DNA from: Cololabis saira
Lineage: Eukaryota; Chordata; Actinopteri; Beloniformes; Belonidae
Direction: 5' to 3'
Length of the DNA: 64,000 nt
NCBI RefSeq assembly: GCF_033807715.1
Contig: NC_084589.1
Location: 55,630,066 to 55,694,065 of the forward strand
Numbering within the stretch: position 1 is the stretch's first letter; the number at the start of each line of letters is the position of its first letter. Positions 52,862-63,119 of the stretch are shown piece by piece. Under the pieces are notes generated by a model. It saw only the letters and a program-made list of their open reading frames with translations, had not been told where the DNA came from and searched no databases. Made by a program: the position numbers and the translations under genes.

Positions 52862-54420
52862 TGAGATGAGATGAGATATGAGATATACTTTATTGTCCCC
52901 GAGGGGAAATTTGTTTTGGGCAAAGGTGCCAAAGTGCATACAGCGTCTTTTTAAAACATGAGACAAACAATCAACAACAGCATTTCGGCAGTTCACAGTT
53001 CATCATTGTAAAAATTCAAGTACTATCAAAAGATCAACAATAAAAACCCCAGTTATAAATCATCATACAAGAGTACTATCAAAAGATCAACAATCAAAAT
53101 CCAAGTAGTAAATCATCGTACAACAGTACAGTAGTGCAAAACACACAGATACAAAAAGTACAGTACTAGGGGCTGTGCACCCCCCGCTCCATGCCCCCCC
53201 ACTCGGTAGGAAGGGTGAGGGGTTGGGAGGGGGTAAGAGTGAGGGGGAGGGGGATTAGGTAGGGGTTGGGCAGTGGGGGAACATGGAGCTGAGGGAACAC
53301 AGGCACAACCCCCAACACAGCATACAAAAGGGTTGCTGGTTCAGAACCCAGTTCAGAGCCCGGGTCATGGATCCAGACCTTTGGTTCCTCTACCAACCAC
53401 TAGCGTCTGCAAAAATACTGTACATGATTTGTGCTGTTTTTGTAGTATTTGTAGTTTTTGTAGTTTTTGTAGTATTTGTAGTATTTGTAGTATTTGTAGT
53501 ATTCGTAGTTTTTGTAGTATTCGTAGTTTTTGTAGTATTTGTAGTTTTTGTAGTATTCGTAGTTTTTGTAGTATTTGTAGTTTTTGTAGTTTTTGTAGTA
53601 TTTGTAGTATTTGTAGTATTTGTAGTATTTGTAGTATTCGTAGTTTTTGTAGTATTTGTAGTATTTGTAGTATTCGTAGTTTTTGTAGTATTCGTAGTTT
53701 TTGTAGTATTTGTAGTATTTGTAGTATTCGTAGTTTTTGTAGTATTCGTAGTTTTTGTAGTATTCGTAGTTTCCATGCCCCCCCACTCGGTAGGAAGGGT
53801 GAGGGGTTGGGAGGGGGTAAGAGTGAGGAGGGAGGGGGATTAGGTAGGTGTTGGGCAGTGGGGGAACATGGAGCTGAGGGAACACAGGCACAACCCCCAA
53901 CACAGCATACAAAAGGCCCTATTTTTTGTTCAAAAGGGCAATTGAAGTAGGTAGGAAGGACATTTTATAACGATGATACCTGCAGCGGCTCGCTCTGTAG
54001 CGCCTAGCCGAGGGTAGCAGCTCATACTCGGGATATAAAATATGTGAAGGGTCGGACAGTATTCTATTTGCCAGGCTGACAACCGTTTTCTCGAAAGTTG
54101 CCTGTAGTGACGGAGAGTCTTTCCTACCGATTACCTTCATGGCTGTTTTTTGCATTTTAGCTATTCTAGATTTGAGCTGGACTGACAACGTCCCATACCA
54201 GGCTGCCATGCCGTATCTAAGGATGCTGCCAAGGACAGCATCATAGAATGTGGACATGACTCCTTTGCTTACACCGAATAGCCTGAGCCTACGAAGAAAG
54301 TGTAAGCGCTGTGCCAACTTTGCACACAGGTAATCCACGTGGACATTCCATTTGAGCTGATTGTCCACCTGGACTCCTAGATATTTGTATGACACGACCT
54401 GTTCAATCTGTGTGTCTCCC
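52862..54420 (-). pseudogene. Non-LTR LINE C-terminus and 3'UTR, with an internal minisatellite
   Basis: The minus-strand frame 54395-53919 begins MSYKYLGVQVDNQLKWNVHV and continues with RLHFLRRLRLFGVSKGVM, YDAVLGSILRYGMAAWYG and MQKTAMKVIGRKDS, typical of the region after the reverse transcriptase in CR1/L2-type LINEs. Downstream the 3'UTR includes a 9-bp minisatellite and ends with GGGGACAATAAAGTATATCT followed by ATCTC repeats near 52862. The 5' part is missing, so it is a truncated copy. The exact clade is uncertain. Confidence 0.75.
53437..53772. repeat. 9-bp minisatellite
   Basis: Alternating GTAGTATTT, GTAGTTTTT and GTAGTATTC units, about 37 copies. All three plus-strand frames and the minus-strand frames stay open (Val-Phe-Val, Cys-Ser-Phe and similar), which is a repeat effect. 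It is flanked by a 140-base direct repeat (about 53190-53330 and 53773-53916). Confidence 0.95.
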
Positions 54421-54900
54421 AGTGGAAAGACTTCTCTTCAGTGTGGATAGTTCGGACACCAGTCTATCTGGAATGCCTGGAATAAATTGTGAAAAATGTC
54501 ACAGTTAAGCAAATGCACACACATTTATATATACAATCCTAATTGTCTTAATCTGTTATTAATTAAAGTGTGAAAAACATTTGGATGTTTGAGTCAAAAA
54601 CCCACCTCAAAATGTTGCTCTTCTGCACTTTCTGGAGGCAAAATCATCAATGTATCATCATAGGACAGACCGTTTCCCCCTTCCTGATTGATGCTCATGA
54701 TGGCCAGACCACTCCAACGTTCCTGTGACATGGTGGATCTCAGGTAGGTTTTGATTAGCTTTAATCTTGAGAAGCTCGTCTCTGCTGATGCTACGGTTAC
54801 TGGTAGGGTGACTGCAATCCTTAGGGCTATCCAAAGGTTAGGATAAATATCACCCAGGTTTTTCTCACTGAGAAATGAAAGTAGCTGAAAGGCAGGCATG

Positions 54901-55646
54901 AGTCATGAGAGGGTCATTCACGCCTTTATTACGTCACGGCTAGATTACTGCAACTCCTTGTACGTGGGCTTAGACCAGTGTTCTGTGCGACGCCTGCAGC
55001 TGGTGCAGAATGCTGCTGCACGACTGTTGACTGGAACTAGAAAGCGTGACCACATTACTGGTTCTGGCCTCCCTGCACCGGCTTCCTGTTCACTACAGGA
55101 TTGATTTTAAGATTCTGCTGCTTGTTTTTAAATCACTGAATGGCTTGGCTCCCCAATACCTTAATGAACTTCTCTACTCTCACACACCAGCCAGAGCTCT
55201 GAGGTCGTCAAATCAGTTGCTTTTAGACGTCCCAAAATCCAGGCTCAAAACTAGAGGTGACCGAGCTTTTGCGGTAGCTAATCTAAGCTGTGGAATAGTT
55301 TGCAGCTGAATATTAGATCTGCCCAGACCCGAGAGGTTTTTAAGTCTTCTTTGAAAACGTATTTATTTTCTATGGCTTTTAGTGTGTGACAAATTAGTTC
55401 CCTACATCTGTGAGAAGTGATTGTGCACTTTATGTGTCTGTTCTTTGTCGTCTATTTTCTATTATCTATTTTTTATTACTATTTTATTGATCATTTTAGT
55501 ATGTTAGTGATTTTATTGTTTCTACACTGTGCACTGTGTTTTTCTTTTGGTATTGTTTTATTTTCTTGTATGCTGTACAGCACTTTGGTCGACCTCTGCC
55601 GTTTTTAAATGTGCTTTATAAATAAAATTGACATTGACATTGACAT
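54901..55646 (+). mobile_element. L2-clade LINE, 5'-truncated, inside the hAT relic
   Basis: Plus-strand frames show the L2 C-terminus: VIHAFITSRLDYCNSLYVGL, RRLQLVQNAAARLLTGTRK, LASLHRLPVHYRIDFKILLL and FKSLNGLAPQYLNELL, with a frameshift near 55060. The tail is TTTATAAATAAAATTGACAT then ACATTG repeats. CATG lies at both junctions, and removing the element joins host codons (...PSKDM | PAFQ...). Confidence 0.88.
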
Positions 55647-56199
55647 GTCTTTTGATGGCAGATCTGGTAGATCCTGAATCTCTTGTGCGAGGTCCCGTCC
55701 ACTGATGTCACAGTCATCTTGAAAGCTTAGGGACTTTTCAAGTTCCATGCAGTGGGCCTTTAAAGATTCACTGGACATCTCAGAGGCAGCTGTGAAGTTC
55801 AGCAACACCCCGTATCTGTCTCTCACCTGGTTGAGTGTTTCAAACCTCTCACCCATGGATGTCACAGCAGAGTCGACCACCTTGTTGAAGAAGTTGACTT
55901 CCAGTTTCTTCAGTGCATCAGTGAATGGTTCATCAGGAGCCTCATAGCTGAAATGCCTCTCGGTGCTTTTTAGTCGCTTCGCTTTCAGCACAGCGGCGAC
56001 ATTCATTTCTTCACAAAGATCTTTGGCTGTCGTCTGGGCACCAGTGAGTCCGTTTTGCCGGTATGCAGAGAGGGAAGCCTTTGCTTTTGAAGTTGAACTC
56101 ATTGCCACATCGAGCTGCATCGAGGCTTTCTGGAGATGCTTGTTCACAGTGTGTGTCATGAACAGTATGTCATACCATACGACACAGCAAATCAAGAAA

Positions 56200-57051
56200 C
56201 GGTAGGACCCAACTTCCTCTGAGAGGACCCACTAGAGTTATTGTACAAAAGTAGTCTTAAGATCCATGCCAAAAAACCACGACATTACCATCATTGCCAT
56301 GTACTTGCCAAATATGATATTTTGAGCTTTGAAAACTTGATTATACACTCAAATGTTTGTCTACTTCACAAAATTATTCATAATGCTTATGCCCCCCCTC
56401 TGAAAAAGTTTGTGACACTCTGCTCTGAAAACACAGTACGTCTAACTAGATCTGTTACGAGGGGTGAGTGTAGTATTCCTCAGCGTAGAACTCAGTTTGG
56501 CAGCTCTTCTTTTTCCTGTGTGGCCATGGGGCAGTGGAATGTCCTTCCCACAGAACTTATTCTATGTACAAATCCTCACACATTCTCATGCTTGTCAAAG
56601 CGCTGGTTACTAAGTAAGCAAGTTTGCACACATTGTTGAGTATTATGTGAGTGTGTGTATGTGTCTGGTTATGAGAGTGGTTGAGGTTGAGGATGATTGT
56701 TATCTGTGTATTGTATGTGTATGTGTTTGAATGTGTGATGAGAGTGAGAGAGAGTGTATGTGCTGTTGGTCTCTATTGTGCACTTTATGATCTGGCGCTC
56801 TTGTTTCCGTGCTTTTATTTATTAGTGCATTCTGTCAAATTTTTAAATATTATGGTTATTATGTCTTATTTCAATTAATCTTAATATTGTATCTGCTTAG
56901 CACTTTACCTGCCCAGGGACTACAGGCGGAAATTAGCAATTGTTGCTATAACCTGGCTCAAAGCATCTCTTCTTGTTTTACAAGATTAATGTCTTTTTTT
57001 TTTGTGCATTATCCCTGTTTTAAATAAATAAATTCCATCAATCAATCAATC
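56200..57051 (+). mobile_element. LINE 3' end with (AATC)n tail, inside the hAT relic
   Basis: A frame at 56241-56639 contains SFENLIIHSNVCLLHKIIHN and MGQWNVLPTELILCTNPHTF, similar to C-terminal parts of fish LINEs. It ends with AAATAAATAAATTCCATCAA and ATCA repeats at 57051, where the hAT coding sequence resumes. The exact left junction and a target duplication could not be fixed. Confidence 0.65.
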
Positions 57052-57353
57052 TGCAAGGGCTTGTGCCTCGATCTTGGCTGCAGAATCACTGGTGGTCTCT
57101 CTGGCTTCCAGTAAGGCCTCCCGGACCTCAGAAGCCTGATACCTGACGGCCTCCACACTTTTGATCCTACTCTCCCACCTGGAGTCACTACAAGACTTCA
57201 CAGTTATCTTCACATGTTTCTTCAAAACACTCCATCTTTGTGTGCCAGCTGCAAAGAAGGTGAAGATCTTTTGCAGGTACCCAAAGAAACCATTTGCATC
57301 TTCTGAAGATGTGGCAGGATCTGGAATTACAAGGTTTAGTGTATGTGCTCCAC

Positions 57354-58111
57354 CAGGGGCGAAAATCCCGGGGGGGACAGGGGGGACAAGTCCCCCCCAT
57401 TAGTAAAGCTGTCCCCCCCTAGAATCATTTGAGACAGAATTAATAATTTTGGAACAATGCAGTAGTATTTAGTAGTGATGCACCAAAATGAACATTTGTG
57501 GCCCAAACCGAAAATAATAATAAACAGTAAAATCTCATTACACTTAAAACAAGACTCATCACTGGAAAAATAAGTTGTTATTTGACAATTTTCACCTGTT
57601 TCAAGTAAATTTTCACTTGAAATAAGTAGAAAAATCTGCCAGTGGAACAAGATTTATCTTCTCATTACAAGCAAAAAAATCTTGTTCCACTGGCAGATTT
57701 TTCTACTTATTTTAAGTGAAAATCTACTTGAAACAGGTGAAAATTGTTGTTTTTTCCAGTGATGAGTCTTGTTTTAAGTGGAATGAGATTTTTTTTAACT
57801 AAAAATGAGACATTTGAACTAGAAATAAGACAGATATTCTTGTACAGATTGTGGGTTTTTGTATCAGTGTATAATGTCAGATGTGTGTATTATTATTATT
57901 ATTATTATTGTATTATTGCACCTTCCACCTAATACCATTGTTTTGTTGCTCTAAGAAAGCTCTTCTGCCTGTTTGAGATAGAGATGGAAATGTCAAAATG
58001 CTGTATTAAAGGAAGGCTAAAACTTTTATTCCTTGTCCCCCCCTGGATTTATTCTCTAAAACTTTACTGTTTATTGTCCCAAACAACTATGAAACGGGAT
58101 TTTCGCCCCTG
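57354..58111. mobile_element. hAT element, 758 bp, with perfect 8-bp target duplication, inside the hAT relic
   Basis: The ends are CAGGGGCGAAAATCCCG at 57354 and CGGGATTTTCGCCCCTG at 58111. TGCTCCAC flanks both sides (57346-57353 and 58112-58119). It carries a palindromic MITE at 57525-57870 related to that at 48036-48423. No transposase frame. Confidence 0.92.
57525..57870. mobile_element. Palindromic MITE, second copy of the 48036 family
   Basis: Shares CTTGTTCCACTGGCAGATTT, TTTCTACTTATTTCAAGTGA-like and CACCTGTTTCAAGTA blocks with 48036-48423 and folds back on itself. The outer CACTGCAAAAACT end is lost on the left and weak on the right. Confidence 0.7.
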
Positions 58112-58694
58112 TGCTCCACAAGGCACAAATACAGCTGTGGGGTTGATTGGGAGCAGTCTGGCTTGTACTCCTTGGTGCCTGCCCTTCATGTTAGCTCCAT
58201 TGTCACAGGACTGGCCTCTGCAATCTGCAAAAGGAATCTTCAGCTCCTCCAGTCTGTTTAGGATGACATTAGAGAGATTCAAGCCTGTGGTTTCCACTAC
58301 ATTCACAAAGCCGAGGAAGTGCTCCTTGATCTGTGGCTTCATGTCTGTCTTTTCCTCTTTTTCCTTTTTTTCCAGGAATGCTGACAATTCTCAGAATAAT
58401 AGACATCTGCTCCTGGTGGCTAATGTCTGGTGTACAGTCCAAGATAATGGAGAAGTATTTTGATTGTCTTATTTGAGCCACAATTGTCTCCAGTATTTTC
58501 CCACTCACAATCTGGATGAGCTCATTTTGTATTCTGCACCCAAGGTAATGATTGTGCGTCTTTCATCTTTAATTTTGCCCAGATGGGTTTGTAGAACAGG
58601 GACAACTGCTGCCATTAACTCAACCTCTTTCAAAAAGTTTCCATTATGTGGCTGGTATAATTGTTGTGATGAACCCCTGAATGCAAACACTGTC

Positions 58695-59092
58695 TATTAG
58701 TAGTTATAAACAGAGATTGAAGACCAGCCTTATTGATCAAGCGTCTAGAAGTGATTCCACTTAATGTGGACTCACTTCGGCACGTGCACATTCACACGCA
58801 CACACACACACACACACAAACACACATGTGCATGCTCACATGCAAGCACACGCACTCATTCAACTGAGAAATTGTCTGTTTGTAAATATCCATCTTTTTT
58901 GGAACGCTGTTTTTTTGTTTTTTTGTTCTTGCTATTATTTCAATACAATGTATTTTCTTGGTGAGAACTTTGAATAAGCCCATTTAGGGCTTCCTTTCTC
59001 ACCTGCACATATTTTCATGCTTTTATGTTCATTTCAACTTTTGTACCGTTTTTATGTTGTGCAAATAAATCAAATCAAATCAAATCAATGTT
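58695..59092 (+). mobile_element. LINE-like tail with (CA)n, inside the hAT relic
   Basis: Contains a (CA)n tract (58798-58828) and ends TTGTGCAAATAAATCAAATC with ATCAA repeats at 59090. The hAT coding sequence (LAQRN before, FRGSSQ after) is separated exactly by this stretch. Family unknown. Confidence 0.6.
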
Positions 59093-59204
59093 TCTTTGGG
59101 CCAGAGACTGGGTGATAAGTAGTAACCTTTTAAGGACATCTCGCCATCTCTTTCTTTCAGCCTCCAGAAGTGTTATTTGAATATGGTCAAGTGTCTTTCC
59201 CTGA

Positions 59205-59460
59205 CGTAAGCGTATATAAGATATGAAATCCTTTAATAGTCCCCCAGAGGGGAAATTTCCAGATTACAGCAGCAAAGGGGATAGTGCAAAACACAAGAGG
59301 CATCAATATCACACAATAATAATAATAATAGAAAACACTATAAACAGTATATACAATAATAATAATAAGAAGAAGAAGGAGAATAAAAATAGTAATAAAT
59401 AAAAAAATACTAGTATACAAAAAGAAAAACAGATGGATATTTACAGATGTTATTTATGCA
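59205..59460 (-). mobile_element. LINE 3'UTR-like insertion, minus orientation
   Basis: Read on the minus strand, GGAAATTTCCCCTCTGGGGG then ACTATTAAAGGATTTCATAT, resembling the tail at 52862-52920. AT-rich with TAATAA runs. It interrupts the hAT relic again. Confidence 0.5.
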
Positions 59461-59751
59461 GGTTGCAGAGAATGGTATTGCAATGGTATATCAAGTTCTC
59501 TCCACTTGATCATGTTATTTGTGTGCTCAGAACTTCCCCCATGGCTTTGTAGAACAGAATTTATGTTTGACCAGTCATTCACACCCCGATTTATTATGTT
59601 GTAGTCTTTGTAGAAAAGAGCTTACAGCAAAAGCAATACACTGCATTGTTTTTAGTGTATGTATTAGAGTATGAAAGCGTCAGGACTGCTGTCATCTGAT
59701 GCATGCTGTACAGACTGTGCCTCTTCTTCACTCACATGCTCTGCCTCACCA

Positions 59752-59828
<77 letters not shown>

Positions 59829-59833
59829 CGCAC

Positions 59834-59890
<57 letters not shown>

Positions 59891-59907
59891 CACACACAGT
59901 CACACAC
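59752..59907. repeat. (CA)n microsatellite
   Basis: About 70 CA units with a few CG interruptions. All the Thr-His and Val-Cys frames across it are artefacts. Confidence 0.97.
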
Positions 59908-60903
59908 ACTTGGCATAGTAACAGAATGCAAGCTAATTTTATGCAAATTTGAAATTTATAATATCCGCCTAGGATAAAAACTGTACATGGCCCACTGGGA
60001 TAGGTACCCAAGGCTCTGGTCATAGTCATACAGATACAACTAACAAAGTTACAGCAAAACGACAAAAAATCATGCTGTAGATTGTGCATGATTTTCTTGT
60101 GTACAAGACTGTGGCAAGTTCACCACAACAATGGGGAATTCACCCATTTTCATTCATACCTCCATGGTGTCCCCCCACAGATTGGAGGTATGTCACTGTT
60201 TTATTATTATTTCCACAAATCAACTTCCAAAGTTCCACACCACCACACAACATCATTCTCTAAGCCAATATCTACCGTATCTTAATTACATGATGACATA
60301 GTAAAATATTAAAAAAATGGTGGAATTCCTCTTTAAAAACAAAAACACGACATTGACGTTACTAGTCTGCAACACTGCAAGTTGCATGGAAGTCACGTTG
60401 GCTGGTTACCTGACTGTTGTTGACGCAGCTCATCATTCCGTTGCTTCTTTTTCTTTTTTTCGCACCCTGAAGGATATATCCTTTTCATTTTGCAGTCTGC
60501 AGTGTTGGTGTTACTGTTACTACTGTAACTCTGAACTAGGTTTTCTTTTTAGCGCCGGCTCGGTCGCCGGCTCGTAAACGTAAACAAACAGCTGCTGGCT
60601 GCTGCACCGTGCACGCATGAGATTGAACGTCAAGTTACGTTTTTGGATTCACAACGCACCACTGCGCAAATACCGTAGCAGCAGCTGTGGCGAGGGGTCT
60701 GTCTGTAGTACTCAGATAGTGGGAGGATCCTATAGTACGTTCTTTGCCTAAACTCCGCAAATTCGCTCAGGCAATTGGGGGCCCCTGGCCGTCGGGGGCC
60801 TTACGCAATGTGCGTACTCTGCGTATAGGAAGGGGCGGGGCTGTATCTACCGTACATGATCTACATTTTTGCACTGGGTTTTATAAATTACTATAAAAAC
60901 TTA
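59908..60903. other. No gene recognised
   Basis: May contain the 5' side of the hAT relic but no recognisable motif. Around 60700-60850 there is GC-richer sequence with GGGGCC and GCGTA motifs. No coding frame supported. Confidence 0.35.
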
Positions 60904-61220
60904 TTAAAGGGGACCTATTATGAAAAACAGGTTTTTTCTTGCTTTATAAAGTGGTCTCCCCTCAGCCTGCCAACTCAGAGAAGGAGGAAGCAACAGAATT
61001 CTGCAGGGTCTGTACAGCCGCCCGGATGATCCTTCTAGTGCCATGTTGATCTACGAGCCGTTCTGCATCTGCGCCTATGGCACCAACATAACATGATTCA
61101 TTTGTTTTGTAACATAAGAAATGAAATGATGAGGAATCGGGGTAAATAACTGTGGTGTACCTGTTTAGAATTCAGAATTAGTGTGAAGACGAGGTGACCC
61201 GTTCCCTCTTCAGGGAACTA
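60904..61220. mobile_element. TTAA-type MITE end (TTAAAGGGGACCTATTATG)
   Basis: Begins TTAAAGGGGACCTATTATGA, the end of a widespread fish element flanked by TTAA. The opposite end is not present, probably lost beyond the minisatellite or the LINE. No genes. Confidence 0.45.
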
Positions 61221-61224
61221 AAGG

Positions 61225-61304
61225 CTGATTTATGGTTCCAGTTTCACCAACGCAGAGTCTACGGCGTAGGGTACGCGTCGATTTAACGCGGAACCATAAT
61301 TCAG
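61225..61304. mobile_element. Palindromic MITE, copy 3
   Basis: CTGATTTATGGTTCCAG at 61225 and CGGAACCATAATTCAG at 61304 form diverged ends around a CTACGGCGTAGGGTACGCGT core. The flanks AAAGG and CTTTA extend the inverted match by a few bases. Confidence 0.7.
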
Positions 61305-61377
61305 GCTTTAAGATCCGTTTACAGCGTGTAACTGAATGCCAGCGTCCGACTATCGTGTCGAGCTGCGTGACATCGGA

Positions 61378-61846
61378 CTCTCTCTGTCCACACTGAAACC
61401 GTTAAACTCTCTCTGTCCACACTGAAACCGTTAAACTCTCTCTGTCCACACTGAAACTGTTAAACTCTCTCTGTCCACACTGAAACCGTTAAACTCTCTC
61501 TGTCCACACTGAAACCGTTAAACTCTCTCTGTCCACACTGAAACTGTTAAACTCTCTCTGTCCACACTGAAACTGTTAAACTCTCTCTGTCCACACTGAA
61601 ACTGTTAAACTCTCTCTGTCCACACTGAAAATGTTAAACTCTCTCTGTCCACACTGAAACTGTTAAACTCTCTCTGTCCACACTGAAACCGTTAAACTCT
61701 CTCTGTCCACACTGAAAATGTTAAACTCTCTCTGTCCACACTGAAACCGTTAAACTCTCTCTGTCCACACTGAAACCCTTAAAGTCTCTCTGTCCACACT
61801 GAAACCATTAAACTCTCTCTGTCCACACTGAAACCGTTAAACTCTC
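61378..61846. repeat. 29-bp minisatellite, about 16 copies
   Basis: Unit AACTCTCTCTGTCCACACTG plus AAACCGTTA, period 29. Variation is nearly confined to the CCG / CTG / AAT triplet. No spacers differ in sequence as they would in CRISPR. Confidence 0.95.
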
Positions 61847-62074
61847 GGCCAGTTAGGACAGGCCAATACAAAAAAAATAAAGCAATGGTATTGATTTTGT
61901 CGCAGAAGCTTCTCGCAAGGGAGACGCTTTGTGTACACAGCCGGCTCTTCAGCCCGGAGAGGCTTTGTTCCCTCTCCTGCTACACGTCATTCAAGCAGCC
62001 AATCAGCGCAGAGCCTCATTATCATAGCCCCGCCCCCTCAGAATCCCTCACAGACAAAAATACTATTTTGACGC

Positions 62075-63112
62075 TGAGAGGCCTAGTAGGTTGCTGGCAC
62101 TTAGGCTAAGGGAGAGCGAGGGCAAGGCCTCCATCCCCGCCGTTAGGGATCCCGCTGGCACTATTCTCACTTCACCCCAGTCAGTGAACAACACATTTAG
62201 GTCATTCTATGCGGACTTGTATAAATCAGAAGTGAAACATGATGCATCGCACTGTGAGGCGTTCCTTAGTGTCTTACACTTGCCCAAGATCTCGCAGGCC
62301 GACAGAGGGCTCTTAGATTCGCCCCTAGACCTCGAAGAGCTTCATAGGGCCCTCAAGTCTCCCACCACAGTTATACCTAGAGCTATGGGAGGTGATAGGC
62401 CCCCTGATCCTAGACTCGTTTAACGCCGCTATCTCCAGGGGGGAGTTCCATAGGGACCAGAAGGCTGCTCTCATCTCGCTTCTGTTAAAAAAAGGCAAGG
62501 ATCCCCTGGAGTGTGCGAGCTACAGACCAATCTCTCTGATCCCCTGCGACCAGAAGCTCTTTGCGAAAGCTCTTGCCGTACGATTGGAGGCAGTCACAGA
62601 TGCTCTCATTGGTCCAGACCAGACAGGTTTTATGAGGGGACGCCTCGCAGCTGACAACATGCGCAGACTGCTCCACATTTTAAACTCAACTAATGACTCT
62701 CATGATTCCCGCGTCATTTTCTCGCTCAACGCAGAGAAGGCATTTGACCGTCTCGAGTGGGGGTATATGTGGACAGTGCTAGAGTGCCTGGGTGTTGGGA
62801 CCAATTTCCTAAATATGGTGAAGACTTTATATGGTGCACCGACGGCAGCGGTCCTTACAGGGAAAACCATCTCTCCCACATTCCAATTAGAGCGCTCGAC
62901 CAGACAGGGTTGTCCTCGCTCACCCATCTTATTCTGTCTCGCTCTTGAGCCGTTAGCTCAGGCTGTCAGACAGAGTACTTCCATTTCCCCTATAAATTAC
63001 AGGATCAACCCCACCACATTTTGTTATATGCCGACGACATTCTTCTCTATTTAGAAAATCTGAATGTCTCTATTCCTCAAGTATTGGACCTGTTTAGTGA
63101 TTTCGGCAGCGG
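62075..63112 (+). pseudogene. L1/Tx1-like LINE reverse transcriptase fragment
   Basis: Plus-strand frames carry VNNTFRSFYADLYKSE, DRGLLDSPLDLEELHRAL, LLKKGKDPLECASYRPISLI, GPDQTGFMRGRLAADNMRRL, FSLNAEKAFDRLEW, STRQGCPRSPILFCLALEPL and, in another phase, LLYADDILLYLENLN near 63020-63060. These are L1-type motifs. The first catalytic Asp of motif A is Asn (LNAEKAFD), and frames break at about 62390 and 62990. The 5' end is missing and the 3' end stops at 63112 in a satellite. Dead. Confidence 0.88.
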
Positions 63113-63119
63113 ATGGTAC

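Larger units (their letters stand above)
54597..59640 (-). pseudogene. hAT transposase relic (ZMYM-type), broken by at least five insertions
   Basis: Pieces of one hAT transposase are in order on the minus strand: a DWSNINSVLQSHGGSSEHTN-like start (about 59570-59490), LLEAERKRWRDVLKRLLLIT (about 59170-59100), FRGSSQQLYQPHNGNFLKEV (58690 onward), ILETIVAQIRQSKYFSIILD, DCRGQSCDNGANMKGRHQGV (about 58210), the 57340-57055 part, the 56195-55650 part and the C-terminal dimerisation region ATLPVTVASAETSFSRLKLI-like (54899-54597; the actual residues start VTLPVTVASAETSFSRLKL). The set matches hAT proteins often annotated as zinc finger MYM-type 1-like. Insertions at 54901, about 56200, 57354, about 58695 and about 59205 separate them, and a frameshift lies at about 58370. 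Confidence 0.85.

Noticed and set aside
61378..61846. CRISPR-like array with 29-bp period
   Set aside because: The units are contiguous with no unique spacers, in a vertebrate genome; it is a minisatellite.
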